Below, piece after piece: positions 9,701 to 17,163 of a DNA stretch of 39,437 nucleotides; the first letter of the stretch is position 1, and every line of letters begins with the position of its first letter. A program made the position numbers and the translations under genes. The DNA is taken from assembly GCA_002686995.1 (NCBI GenBank), contig NYZC01000335.1, positions 1 to 39,437 on the forward strand, written 5' to 3'. Origin of the DNA: Phycisphaeraceae bacterium (lineage in GTDB: Bacteria > Planctomycetota > Phycisphaerae > Phycisphaerales > Phycisphaeraceae). The notes under the pieces are model-generated. The model searched no databases. It saw only the letters and a list, made by a program, of their open reading frames with translations, and was not told the origin of the DNA.

Positions 9701-12120
9701 TGTCGCTGGTTGTAGCTCATCCCGGCGTAGCGGCGGGCGGCCTCGTCCTCGTCGGCGCCGTTCGTTTCCATGTGCCCGGTGATCCAGGCCTCGCCTGTCT
9801 CCGAGAGATTGGCGTGGCACGAGAGGCAGCCGACGTTATTGAAGATCCTGCGCCCGCGCACGGGATCACCCGGCGCCTCGGGCGGCGACGTCGGCTCCCA
9901 GGCAGGCAGCTCCGCGCCCATCGACTCGTAATGATCCGCATCCGGCAGCGCCCGGTTGAGATAGTGCGTGATCGCCGCGACCTCGATGCGGGTCCGCTGG
10001 ATGTCCAGCGGGCTCGAGTTGTTCTCGAGCATGAAGTAGTGAGGCATCTTCGTCGTCGGCCGGAACGCCTTGGGCGCCCAGATCCAGGATGCCATCATCG
10101 GTTCGGACAGCTTGTGGCGCACGTTGACGAGGCTCGGACCGATCCGGCGAATGTCCAGGTCGTCCTCGAGTGCGGTCACCGCGTGGCAGTTCACGCAGCC
10201 CATCTGCGCGAACAGGCGGCGACCTTCGTAAAGCCGGGGCGCCGTGTCCCGGATGTCGAACACCTCCGTGTGACACCGGGTGCAGCTCGACTCGACGTAC
10301 TCGAGCGCGTGCATCGGCTTCTCCCAGTGCATGTAGTGCACGTGGTGCCAGTGGTACTTCTTCGACCAGAAGTCGACCTGGCGCACCGCCGCGCGGTAGG
10401 CGTCCGGGTCGTCCTCGGACGTGCCGGGCATCCGGTAGACGGCGTCGTGCGCCGATTCGTGCGTTGGCGCGAACGGCGCGGGGTCGTAACCCGTTTCGGG
10501 AGAGCTCCGGTTGAGGTTGACGTCGTACTGGACCGCGCGGTGACCGTGATCGTCGTGGCCGTGCCCGCTCGTCGCGTCCGCGTCTTCGTGAGCCTGTTCG
10601 TCGGACTTCGCGGTCAGCGCGATGCCGTGATCCGCGCCGGGAGAGGCCAGGCGCGGCGTGGCGTCGTGTCCGCCGGAGCGGTCGAGGAGGAAGTCCGGGA
10701 CCGACGCGCCGGTCTTCGCGTCGACCCACATCTCGCGCGGCGTGTGCGCCGTGTACTCGAACAGCGTCTCCTGGCCGGAGCCCTCGTGGCAGGCGGTGCA
10801 CCCGTTCGTCTTCATCGGGTGCTTCGACTCGGGATCGACGTAGAGATCGAGGCGCGGATGCGCGAGCAGCACGGGGCTGTCGCTCAGCTTGCGGCGGCTG
10901 AACGTGTTGTATTGCCGGACCAGCAGGCGGCGATAAAGCTCGGTGAGCTTGCCGTAGTCGGTGTCGCCGAGGTGGCTCGACAGCAGCGACTGCAGGTCCT
11001 CGATGTAGTACTCGAGCACCTTGTACCATTCGCCGCGCTTCACCTCGTCACTGCCGGCCTCCTCGATCGCGATCCGGTTCAGCACCTCGAGCAGGTCGTC
11101 GCCGGAGGCGCGCTGCTCCATGTCCGTCTTCGCGAACAGCGCGTTGACACGCTCTACCGCCTGCTCGTTGACGCTTTCGAAGCGGGACTGAAGCGCCGGC
11201 ACCATCGTGACGGCGTCGATCCAGAAATCGAGCATCACGACGGGGCGCTCGACGTTCGTGACGTCCTGATTCTGTTCGACGGCGATCTGCCGCTCGACGA
11301 ACGCGATCTGCTCGGATCGCTCGTACTGCGGCACGTCGATGTTGACGTGGCAGGTGTGGCAGCGGTCGATCGTCTCGACCGCCATGAAGTTGTAGTCGGT
11401 GAGCACGTCGGGCACGACCTGCTGGCGCGGCTTGATCGAAGGGTTCAGCCAGTCGAGCAGGGGGGCGTTGCGGACCTTGCTGAACACCAGCGCCGGGCCG
11501 TGCGGGTCGATCTGCGCAAGCCTCTCCTCGTAGTCCGCCTGCTCGCGCTCGAGGCCGCTGAGCTCCTTCTCCTTCACGGTCTGCTCGGCGCGAAGCTCCG
11601 CCAGCCTCGTCTGCAGCTCGATGAGACGGTTCTGGTTCGACGCGAGCGGCGTGGAGCTCCGGTCGGCCGTGCTGAGGTAGCCGTCCAGCTCCTTCCGGTA
11701 CGCCTTGGCTTGCGGCGAGTCGGCGCCGTGCGCGAGGATGGCCTTCTCGAGCTTCTGTCTCGTGGGGGTCAGGACGCTCTTGTCGACCGCGTTCGGGAGC
11801 GTTTCGCGGCCGATCGCGTTGGTGATCCTGGCGATCTCATCTTCGACGGCGCTGATCTCGTCCGTCGGAAGGTCAATCCGGCTGATATCGTCCCGCAGAT
11901 CCTTGAGGCGATCCTTGTATTCCAGGGACAGGGCGCGCTCCTGCGCGTCCTTGGTCATCGCCGTCTCCCAGGCGTCGGCCTCGATCTGGTAGTTGCGCCA
12001 CGGCTTGGCGTGGTCGAACATGACCATCCACAGCGTCGCGATCGCCAGCAGCACGCTGCTGGCGGCGAATGCGAGGTTCAGGACGGTCTTGTTCCGGAAG
12101 GTTTCTGTCGGTACTGGCAT
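6715..12120 (-). CDS. Giant multihaem cytochrome c with C-terminal cupredoxin-like domain
   Basis: Predicted periplasmic electron-transfer protein of 1801 residues, anchored by one N-terminal helix (about 12-35). A coiled-coil stretch follows (about 165-202). Canonical CxxCH haem sites begin at residues 254, 441, 613, 642, 765, 953 and 1132; an atypical CMAGECH (Cx4CH) is at 1337-1343. From the fourth site on, each haem motif is followed by a likely distal methionine in an xMPxF-like context (Met692, 861, 1080, 1200) or TRMQEF (Met1459), so the second half looks like five class I cytochrome c domains in a row. Other parts are a His-rich patch (511-527), an almost pure Asp/Glu tract (1371-1413), and a Pro/Ala linker (about 1540-1580). 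A cupredoxin-like domain has candidate copper ligands His1694, Cys1730, His1733 and Met1736, and a small carboxypeptidase-regulatory-like beta domain ends the protein. It is the first gene of the oxidase cluster and probably its electron donor or a quinol-to-oxidase link; no cytochrome b or Rieske gene is in the window. Confidence 0.9.
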   Translation of the reverse strand: MPVPTETFRNKTVLNLAFAASSVLLAIATLWMVMFDHAKPWRNYQIEADAWETAMTKDAQERALSLEYKDRLKDLRDDISRIDLPTDEISAVEDEIARITNAIGRETLPNAVDKSVLTPTRQKLEKAILAHGADSPQAKAYRKELDGYLSTADRSSTPLASNQNRLIELQTRLAELRAEQTVKEKELSGLEREQADYEERLAQIDPHGPALVFSKVRNAPLLDWLNPSIKPRQQVVPDVLTDYNFMAVETIDRCHTCHVNIDVPQYERSEQIAFVERQIAVEQNQDVTNVERPVVMLDFWIDAVTMVPALQSRFESVNEQAVERVNALFAKTDMEQRASGDDLLEVLNRIAIEEAGSDEVKRGEWYKVLEYYIEDLQSLLSSHLGDTDYGKLTELYRRLLVRQYNTFSRRKLSDSPVLLAHPRLDLYVDPESKHPMKTNGCTACHEGSGQETLFEYTAHTPREMWVDAKTGASVPDFLLDRSGGHDATPRLASPGADHGIALTAKSDEQAHEDADATSGHGHDDHGHRAVQYDVNLNRSSPETGYDPAPFAPTHESAHDAVYRMPGTSEDDPDAYRAAVRQVDFWSKKYHWHHVHYMHWEKPMHALEYVESSCTRCHTEVFDIRDTAPRLYEGRRLFAQMGCVNCHAVTALEDDLDIRRIGPSLVNVRHKLSEPMMASWIWAPKAFRPTTKMPHYFMLENNSSPLDIQRTRIEVAAITHYLNRALPDADHYESMGAELPAWEPTSPPEAPGDPVRGRRIFNNVGCLSCHANLSETGEAWITGHMETNGADEDEAARRYAGMSYNQRHWYVLEHLPEKLERTGPELSGVGTKLRTGRPAGTARRWLYNWLVNPSHYSDDTIMPSFRLAPDEANDLAAYLLTLERPGAGGDGSTYEASDFSLDEPDRKTLRELIALLNSGTSTLELTRKRMADTEEDDDALLMQLGAKMINHYGCSGCHAINGFEKAVSACTNLDGWGLKDPHKLAFEFFDHGFDKDREAPSPVSRVKHEGLEVDAPHIDARSAALEQVDVAWEHIELERRPWAYHKLHNTRIFDRARRSFDLEVDAEGLIERGKPYGKLKMPKFFLSDREVRSLVTFVTSIRKPLVNERLQRVTDEDGMRIIRGRQLAARYNCYGCHNIEGNEVGMHQYYNVHLEDGYYDENALNWSPPRLIGQGSKTQPGWLYNFLQKVEPIRPWLKIRMPSFPLTEPEAQHLVDYFAGHSRVLARELSAMLEPIDQYRALREDDEHNKWFLASSIAEPLAALRRFGVAADLAVDADLDPRYTEVEDLHDSWSKLLGDVRVLAETYPTDYPFIRKHEPDLDSGRLARGEKLFGLMGCMAGECHRMGDENVLLENGLLTAANPFPASTDGTDDEDADDDEEEEEEEEDEEDEEDDEDDEDDEDDEDDEDDEDDESTGFTLTPSDPPSGAPNLTVVSQRIQPQWFRQWLMYATRIQPGTRMQEFWPDGQSFFHNFQDDARAKWESILGYTSDRQLDLLTDFLYTAGPMGLTYNTEGQRIGGGDQPIIELKPLEPPAGRVMPPQDGGEAAAPVERSAPQTPAPKPAPAAPPAPPAPAEQAESKINLHDAPELPHAGTRIVGVIHYAGKPRKPKKINMAADPFCAANAGVARKEDLLVNDKKAVRNVFVSVKAGLDPGAHKVNEKVVVDQRGCRYTPHVTGAVVGQPVQILNSDRTTHNVKGVVGRRTVFNDGSQPGVVLRKQFRRPQVIQLKCDVHAWMTGYIHVVAHPFFSVSDAAGRFEIVGLPPGTYTIEAVHEHRRIQPVTVEVEVKADTSVRCDLTVGG
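7882..8010 (-). repeat. Tandem GAT/GAG codon repeat encoding an acidic tract
   Basis: About 130 bp of near-perfect repetition with a 9-bp period (Asp-Asp-Glu codons), grading into a run of Glu codons, inside the cytochrome gene. It encodes about 43 consecutive residues that are almost all Asp or Glu. It lies between the Cx4CH motif and the candidate distal methionine of the last haem domain. Such repeats can change length by slippage while keeping frame. Confidence 0.9.
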
Positions 12121-12161
12121 CCGTCATCCTCGGACGCGGATCGGGCGAGTCGAAACGGCAA

Positions 12162-12189
12162 TTTGTAGCGTCTGCACCGTGAGTTGCAA
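12162..12189 (-). promoter_or_regulatory. Candidate sigma-70-like promoter of the cytochrome/oxidase cluster
   Basis: Reading the minus strand, TTGCAA (12189-12184) and TACAAA (12167-12162) are separated by 16 bp, about 42 bp upstream of the cytochrome ATG. Both hexamers match the consensus in four of six positions. No other comparably placed pair was seen. This is motif matching only. Confidence 0.35.
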
Positions 12190-12359
12190 CCGGCGAAGCC
12201 TCTCCGCGCCCCGGCGCGTCGGCGGCCGGGACATGGAAACGGGGTCAGACTGGTCAGACTCAATGCTGTTCGGCCCGGATCTTGCGAAGCCTTTTCAATC
12301 GGGTACGCGCTGCCGAGCCGAGCCGTTCGCGGCGCGTTCATCAGGATCGCGTCACCGAG

Positions 12360-12423
12360 CCGGGCCGTCTCGGCCCGGAGAGCGTTGCCGACACCGGGCC
12401 GGGGACGGCCCGGATCGGCAACG
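12360..12423 (+). promoter_or_regulatory. Two tandem GC-rich hairpins in the cimA 5' region
   Basis: The first hairpin has arms CCGGGCCG (12360-12367) and CGGCCCGG (12371-12378) around a TCT loop. The second has arms 12383-12400 and 12407-12423: nine pairs (CGTTGCCGA/TCGGCAACG), a small bulge, then seven pairs (CCGGGCC/GGCCCGG), and a six-base loop. They lie 80-145 bp upstream of the likely cimA start within a 383-bp intergenic region (12121-12503) that otherwise shows only the divergent promoter candidate. They could be an attenuator, a terminator without a U tract, or a dispersed palindromic repeat. Confidence 0.5.
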
Positions 12424-12503
12424 ATCCGGATTGGGTCCGACCCGCCTTCGCGCGCCGGGAGCGGGCGCATCGTCCCGAGCTATCAGGTAAAATCGCCTGT
12501 CCA

Positions 12504-14093
12504 GTGCCTGTCTCCCCCCGGATCGAGTTGTACGACACCACGCTGAGAGACGGCGCCCAGGGCGAAGGCGTCAACTTCAGCCTTGTGGACAAGGTCAACA
12601 TCGCCCGCCGGCTCGACGAGTTCGGGGTGGACTACGTCGAGGGCGGGTACCCGCTGTCCAACCCCAAGGACGAGGCGCTGTTCAGCGAGATTGCGGCGTC
12701 GCCGCTGCGTCACGCGAAGCTCTGCGCGTTCGGAATGACCCGCCGCCGGGGCGTCGCCGCCGCGGACGATCCGGGGATGAAGGCCCTCCGGGCCGCGAAA
12801 TCGCCGGTCATCACGATCGTGGGCAAGACCTGGGACCTGCACGTCGACGAGGTGCTCGGGGTCAGCCGGTCGGAGAACCTGGCGATGATCCACGAGTCGC
12901 TGGCCTTCTGCGGCGCCGACGCCGAGGTCTTCTATGACGCCGAGCACTTCTTCGACGGCTTCCGGGCCAACCGCGACTTCGCGCTGTCGACGCTGCGGGC
13001 GGCGCTCGACGGCGGGGCGACCCGGCTGATCCTCTGCGACACCAACGGTGGTTCGCTGCCCCCGTGGATCGACCAGGTCGTGCGGGACGTTCGAACCGCG
13101 CTCGACGACGAAGTGAGGCTGGGTATCCACACTCACAACGACTCCGGGCTGGCTGCCGCCTGCGCGATGGCGGCGGTCGAGGCCGGCTGCACGCAGGTGC
13201 AGGGCACGGTCAACGGGATCGGCGAGCGGTGCGGCAACTGCGATCTCACGACGATGGCCGCGAACCTGCGCCTCAAGATGGATCGGGACTGCCTGAGCGC
13301 GGACGCCGTCACGCGCCTCACCGACCTGAGCCGCTACGTCTACGAGCGGGCCAACATGAACCTCGTGGTCGGTCAGCCTTTTGTCGGCCCCGCGGCGTTC
13401 GCGCACAAGGGCGGCATGCACGTTCATGCGGTGCAGCGCGTGGCCCACAGCTACGAGCACGTCGAGCCGGGCAGCGTCGGCAACCGTCGCCGCGTGCTCG
13501 TCAGCGAGCTGAGCGGCGCGAGCAACATCGCGGCGGTGCTGGGCGAGAAGTACGACCTCGAGTCGGACAAGGCGCTGCAGCGTCAGGTCCTCGGCCGCGT
13601 CGTGGATCTCGAGCATCGCGGCTTCCAGTTCGAGGCGGCGCCGGCGAGCCTCGAGCTTCTCGTGCACGAGGCGCGGGGCACCCGGACGAAGTTCTGGGAT
13701 CTCGATCACTACCGCTGCGTCATCCTCAAGCGCGGCGAGGAGCCCGCCGTGACCGAGGCGATCGTCAAGGTCGCGGTCGACGGCGCGGTCGAGCACCAGG
13801 TCGCCGAGGGCGACGGCCCGGTGAACGCGCTCGACGGCGCGCTGCGCAAGTGCCTTCGACCGCATTTCCCGCAGCTCGACCGCGTGCATCTGCGCGACTT
13901 CAAGGTGCGCGTGGTCAACCCGACGGCCGAGTCGGCGGCGAAGGTCCGCGTCATCTCCGAGTTCGCCGTGGACCAGGGTCGCGACTGGTTCGCGACCGTC
14001 GGCGTCGACGAGAACATCGTCGACGCGTCATGGCAGGCGCTGGCCGACGCGTTCGAGTATTTCCTGATCGAGGTGGGGGGCGGCAAGACGTAG
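12504..14093 (+). CDS. cimA: (R)-citramalate synthase
   Basis: Condenses acetyl-CoA with pyruvate to give (R)-citramalate, the first step of the threonine-independent isoleucine route; cytoplasmic. 529 residues from a GTG start, matching the usual family length of about 510-540. The opening LYDTTLRDGAQGEG holds the substrate/metal pair Arg15-Asp16. The metal-binding HTHND motif is at 209-213 and the GTVNGIGERCGNCDL signature at about 235-249. The last 130 or so residues form the LeuA-type dimer/allosteric domain. The frame is open back to 12282, but the upstream part is Arg/Pro-rich and not family-like; the GTG at 12504 is the only start just before the conserved region, and no clear Shine-Dalgarno site is seen. 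The gene stands alone and diverges from the cytochrome gene. 2-isopropylmalate synthase is the main alternative, but the motif spacing and the C-terminal domain favour CimA. Confidence 0.92.
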   Translation: MPVSPRIELYDTTLRDGAQGEGVNFSLVDKVNIARRLDEFGVDYVEGGYPLSNPKDEALFSEIAASPLRHAKLCAFGMTRRRGVAAADDPGMKALRAAKSPVITIVGKTWDLHVDEVLGVSRSENLAMIHESLAFCGADAEVFYDAEHFFDGFRANRDFALSTLRAALDGGATRLILCDTNGGSLPPWIDQVVRDVRTALDDEVRLGIHTHNDSGLAAACAMAAVEAGCTQVQGTVNGIGERCGNCDLTTMAANLRLKMDRDCLSADAVTRLTDLSRYVYERANMNLVVGQPFVGPAAFAHKGGMHVHAVQRVAHSYEHVEPGSVGNRRRVLVSELSGASNIAAVLGEKYDLESDKALQRQVLGRVVDLEHRGFQFEAAPASLELLVHEARGTRTKFWDLDHYRCVILKRGEEPAVTEAIVKVAVDGAVEHQVAEGDGPVNALDGALRKCLRPHFPQLDRVHLRDFKVRVVNPTAESAAKVRVISEFAVDQGRDWFATVGVDENIVDASWQALADAFEYFLIEVGGGKT

Positions 14094-14124
14094 GCGAGGG
14101 ATGTGCGTCCCGGCGAGGATCGGC

Positions 14125-14143
14125 GGCATGGCGTCCCCATGCC
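14125..14143 (+). terminator. Hairpin downstream of cimA
   Basis: Arms GGCATGG and CCATGCC around a five-base loop, 32 bp after the cimA stop. No T-run follows, so a classical intrinsic terminator is not supported. It could still be a 3'-end stabilising hairpin. Confidence 0.3.
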
Positions 14144-14348
14144 ATTCGACCCGCGGGCTTACGCCGCGCGGTTCGCCGATGCGCGGCGCGTCACCGTCCC
14201 CATCCGTGTCCATCTGGCGGCGTCGGCCTCCATCGACGATGCACAGCGACATCGCCTGCTTCGGTTCCGCCGCGGCGGCCCTGAGGCTCACGGCAATGTA
14301 ATGATCGTCTCGACCCCCGAAGGATCGCCGTCGAGCAACTGCCAGTAG
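14139..14348 (+). pseudogene. Possible 5' fragment of a gene disrupted at the island boundary
   Basis: A plus-strand frame opening MPFDPRAYAARFADARRV continues for about 48 residues with the strongly GC-rich third positions of the flanking core genes. It then runs into the 3' end of the convergent prepilin-like gene and stops at 14348. The first part looks coding; the last 20 residues are antisense to the pseudopilin gene and look like read-through. One reading is that insertion of the sugar island truncated a gene that followed cimA. It may instead be non-coding spacer. I do not recognise the family. Confidence 0.3.
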
Positions 14349-15085
14349 AGCATGACCAGGTGATCCTGGAAGCCGAAGTGCGTGAACGTCACGGCGTAGT
14401 CGTACGTGCGCCGGTCGGTGCGGAACGTGGCGTGGCCGTCGGAGAATCCGAGGTTCAGTCCGGGCGGCGATTCGTGGTGCGCCCACAAGACGTCTGCGGG
14501 ATACGGCCCCCAATTGGGGTGTCCGAGATGGAAGATGTCCGAGACCAGCACGATGGGTCCGTCCACCTCCGTTTGGTGATTGTGCAGTGCGCTCAAATCG
14601 TCAAAGGTCATGCCGCTCGAAATCTGCCCGAACAGGCGATAGTGGTAACTGGTCGTCCGGTATCCGTTCGCGATGCCATCGTGCCACCCCTTGGGATAGC
14701 TGAACGATTCAAAGCGCTGGCTGGGACAGTACACCACCTCGGGATCGGTGAGCATGTCATATTGAAAGAGCTTGCCCATGCCGGTCCAACCTTCCGTGCC
14801 CCCGTCGTAGTCGAATCGGCCATTGCCCGCCCGCGCCCACGGCGACGTGATCTCGAAGGTCGTCGCGGCGTTGGCGCCACCGTGGCCGTGCGGAAAGTAG
14901 CCCCCATTCTCCGCGGCGTAGGTGTGCAGCCCCATCAGCATCTGATGAACGTTGCTTAGACAGATCGCCTGCCGGGCCAGGGCCCGCGCCCGCTTGATCG
15001 CGGGCATGAGCAGAGCGATCAACAGGGCCACAATCGAGATGACCACCAGCAGCTCGATCAGGGTGAATCCGCGCGGACGCCGCAT
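14288..15085 (-). CDS. Prepilin-type N-terminal domain protein (pseudopilin, DUF1559-like)
   Basis: 265 residues starting MRRPRG, cleaved by prepilin peptidase after Gly6 and followed by FTLIELLVVISIVALLIALL, with the canonical Glu at +5. After the hydrophobic helix comes a soluble domain ending in an FSDGHATF motif typical of the type II secretion-like pseudopilins that planctomycetes and lentisphaerae encode in large numbers. Such proteins are thought to act in envelope or secretion fibres; the specific role is unknown. The ATG at 15083-15085 sits 17 bp after the MalG-type permease gene on the same strand, so it is probably the last gene of the transporter operon. It may help a large substrate reach the transporter, but that is inference. 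Confidence 0.88.
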   Translation of the reverse strand: MRRPRGFTLIELLVVISIVALLIALLMPAIKRARALARQAICLSNVHQMLMGLHTYAAENGGYFPHGHGGANAATTFEITSPWARAGNGRFDYDGGTEGWTGMGKLFQYDMLTDPEVVYCPSQRFESFSYPKGWHDGIANGYRTTSYHYRLFGQISSGMTFDDLSALHNHQTEVDGPIVLVSDIFHLGHPNWGPYPADVLWAHHESPPGLNLGFSDGHATFRTDRRTYDYAVTFTHFGFQDHLVMLYWQLLDGDPSGVETIITLP

Positions 15086-15102
15086 GCCCGCATTATATGG
15101 CT

Positions 15103-17112
15103 TCACCTGTCCTGCGGTACGACGATACCGCGGATGATGATGTTCTGGCAGAACACGAAGACGAGGAAAGTCGGAACGGCCGCGATGACGATCGAGGCGA
15201 ACACGACGGCGGGATGCGAATGGGCCTGCAACTGATAGAGCCAGACCATCATGGTCCACATCTTCTGGTCGGGAATGATGATCAGGGCCATCATGAAGGC
15301 GCTGTAGGCCGCGGTAAAGGCGCCCAGGGCAATGACGGCGAGAATCGGTCGGGACAGGCTCATGGTGATGGTCCAGAACTTGGTCCATTCACCGGCCCCG
15401 TCGATCTCGGCCGACTCGTAGAGCTCGCGGGGCAGGCTGTCGAAGAAGCCCTTGAGCAGAAAGATGAAAAAGCCGTTGGCCATTCCCGGCAGGATCAGAG
15501 CCCAGAAGGTATTCAGCAAGCTGACATGAGGTGACTGCATCGCGGTGGGAATCACCCAGCCTCCGGCGACCAGTCCCGCCCCCAGCGCCGTCAAACCGCG
15601 CCGAGCCTCCGACCACCGTGGACGCAATCTCGCCAGTAGCCAGAGCGCCGCGGCGAAGGCGAGCCCGCCACCCAGAAGCGGCCAAAGGGGAAATCGCTTC
15701 AACAGGAGAAACGACGGGATCATCGCCACCTCACCAGGAAACGCCATCGTCGCCATGCAGAAAAGAATGATCTTGTAAGTGCTCGGCGGCTTGTAGCGGC
15801 TCAAGGCGTAGGCGGCCAGCGGGTTGACCAGCAGCGAGGTGGACACCGCAAGCAGGCAATAGATGACGGTGTTGACGATGCCGCGCCCGTGCAGGAGAAG
15901 GAACTCGAGAACGCGCCGGTAGTTGCGGGTCGTGAACTCCCAGCGCAGCGCCGACGTATCCGCCATCGCGTCGTGGTAGTCCGCCTGCGCCAGTGGCATT
16001 GCCAGGGGGGCCACCTGGTCGACCGGCACCCCTCGTCGCCGGGCGACAAACTGCTCGAAAGCCTGGCGGGGACCGAACAGCTCGATCGCCTCGGCGGGGC
16101 AGCCGGCACCGCCGGGGTCTTCGATGAAGGCCTGCCAGTCGACTGCCGGGCGGGCACCGTCGGGAACGCTCGGCGCAAACGGTACGTCATCGAACGAGTC
16201 GAAACGGGTGCCGTACTGGGCGTTCAGCTCGGCGATCGAACCGTATCTGGCTGTCAGGTGGCGCCGATAGCGGCCCGCCACCTCCCTATCGATCCGGAGA
16301 TAGCGCAAGGGCACCTCGCCGCGGACATACGTTTCCCAATCGGCGCGTTCGAGTGCCCCCGTCGGCACCCGCCGGCGCAGGAAGACCTGGTCATAGCGTT
16401 CGTAGTCCGTGCCGTGCGCGCGGTTGTAGACGGCGATGTCGTTGGTGTATTTTGGCCACAGGACCGCCCGCCGAAACCGCCCGTCCAGATTGGGAATGAT
16501 CCGATCCGGCTTGGGCCGCGATACCTTGAACCGGTGCCAGACGTCCTCGATGCCACGCATGACTTCGTACCGTCGTCCTCCCGTCTGAGCGGGCGTGTTG
16601 ACCTCGCTCCACGACCTGGCCCCGAGGCCCGTCGCGCGGGCATAGGCGGTGATGTCGCCGTCGAAATGGTCGTACAACCCCTTGCGGAACAGGCGGTTGT
16701 TCTTGTGGGGCAGTCGCCACTGGCGGCCGTGGCCCAGCTCGTACCAGGCGACCGGCATGTCGAACTGCTGGCGCCAATCGAGATAGTCCCGGAGCACCTG
16801 CTCGTCCACGGGCTGCGGAATCTCGATCGTCCGCCAGTTTCTCATCTCCACTGACCAGGTCTCTTCGAACCACTGACGGCTCATGACGTACTTGGACTCG
16901 CAGTACTTCTGAAAGAGAACCAGGTCGTCGAACCAGTATTCGGGATAGGGCGATACGTAGTAGAAGTCCGTATCGCTCTTGACCGAGCCGGCCAGCATCA
17001 GCGTAAGGGGATAGAGCATCGTTACCGACCCGCTGATCAGCACCACGAAGATCAGCCCATAGGTCAGGCGGACCTTCCAACTGCGGGCGCCGACTTTGCT
17101 GATGATGGGCAT
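15103..17112 (-). CDS. Sugar ABC transporter permease (MalG type) with large periplasmic repeat insertion
   Basis: Inner-membrane permease of a carbohydrate ABC importer (CUT1, MalG family). 669 residues from the ATG at 17110-17112, against a usual 270-300. Helix 1 is at about 17-42. A hydrophilic stretch of about 335 residues (52-390) is then inserted before the permease core, which starts near NYRRVLEFLLL. The coupling EAA loop, YESAEIDGAGEWTKFWTI (about 565-582), is intact, and an extra pair of helices (about 476-525) lies before it. The insertion contains a motif of the form xDIxxYNxxxGTxYxxxxxVxxxxxxP three times (about residues 151-174, 223-250 and 290-317), a spacing of about 70. The third copy, YGSIAELNAQYGTRFDSFDD, resembles an N-terminal motif of GH42-type beta-galactosidases. 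It pairs with the SBP-MalF fusion just upstream (51-bp gap). No ATPase gene is nearby. Confidence 0.9.
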   Translation of the reverse strand: MPIISKVGARSWKVRLTYGLIFVVLISGSVTMLYPLTLMLAGSVKSDTDFYYVSPYPEYWFDDLVLFQKYCESKYVMSRQWFEETWSVEMRNWRTIEIPQPVDEQVLRDYLDWRQQFDMPVAWYELGHGRQWRLPHKNNRLFRKGLYDHFDGDITAYARATGLGARSWSEVNTPAQTGGRRYEVMRGIEDVWHRFKVSRPKPDRIIPNLDGRFRRAVLWPKYTNDIAVYNRAHGTDYERYDQVFLRRRVPTGALERADWETYVRGEVPLRYLRIDREVAGRYRRHLTARYGSIAELNAQYGTRFDSFDDVPFAPSVPDGARPAVDWQAFIEDPGGAGCPAEAIELFGPRQAFEQFVARRRGVPVDQVAPLAMPLAQADYHDAMADTSALRWEFTTRNYRRVLEFLLLHGRGIVNTVIYCLLAVSTSLLVNPLAAYALSRYKPPSTYKIILFCMATMAFPGEVAMIPSFLLLKRFPLWPLLGGGLAFAAALWLLARLRPRWSEARRGLTALGAGLVAGGWVIPTAMQSPHVSLLNTFWALILPGMANGFFIFLLKGFFDSLPRELYESAEIDGAGEWTKFWTITMSLSRPILAVIALGAFTAAYSAFMMALIIIPDQKMWTMMVWLYQLQAHSHPAVVFASIVIAAVPTFLVFVFCQNIIIRGIVVPQDR

Positions 17113-17163
17113 GGGGAGATCCCGAGGCTCGAGGCTGGGCAACCGCGGGCCGTCACCGAGTCG

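Noticed and set aside
9151..12168. Open frame of about 1005 codons antisense to the giant cytochrome
   Set aside because: Val/Arg/Leu-rich with no recognisable domain; the opposite strand has eight haem motifs and clear coding character.
12483..13889. Long minus-strand frame opposite cimA
   Set aside because: cimA has all family motifs on the plus strand; the antisense product has no domain.
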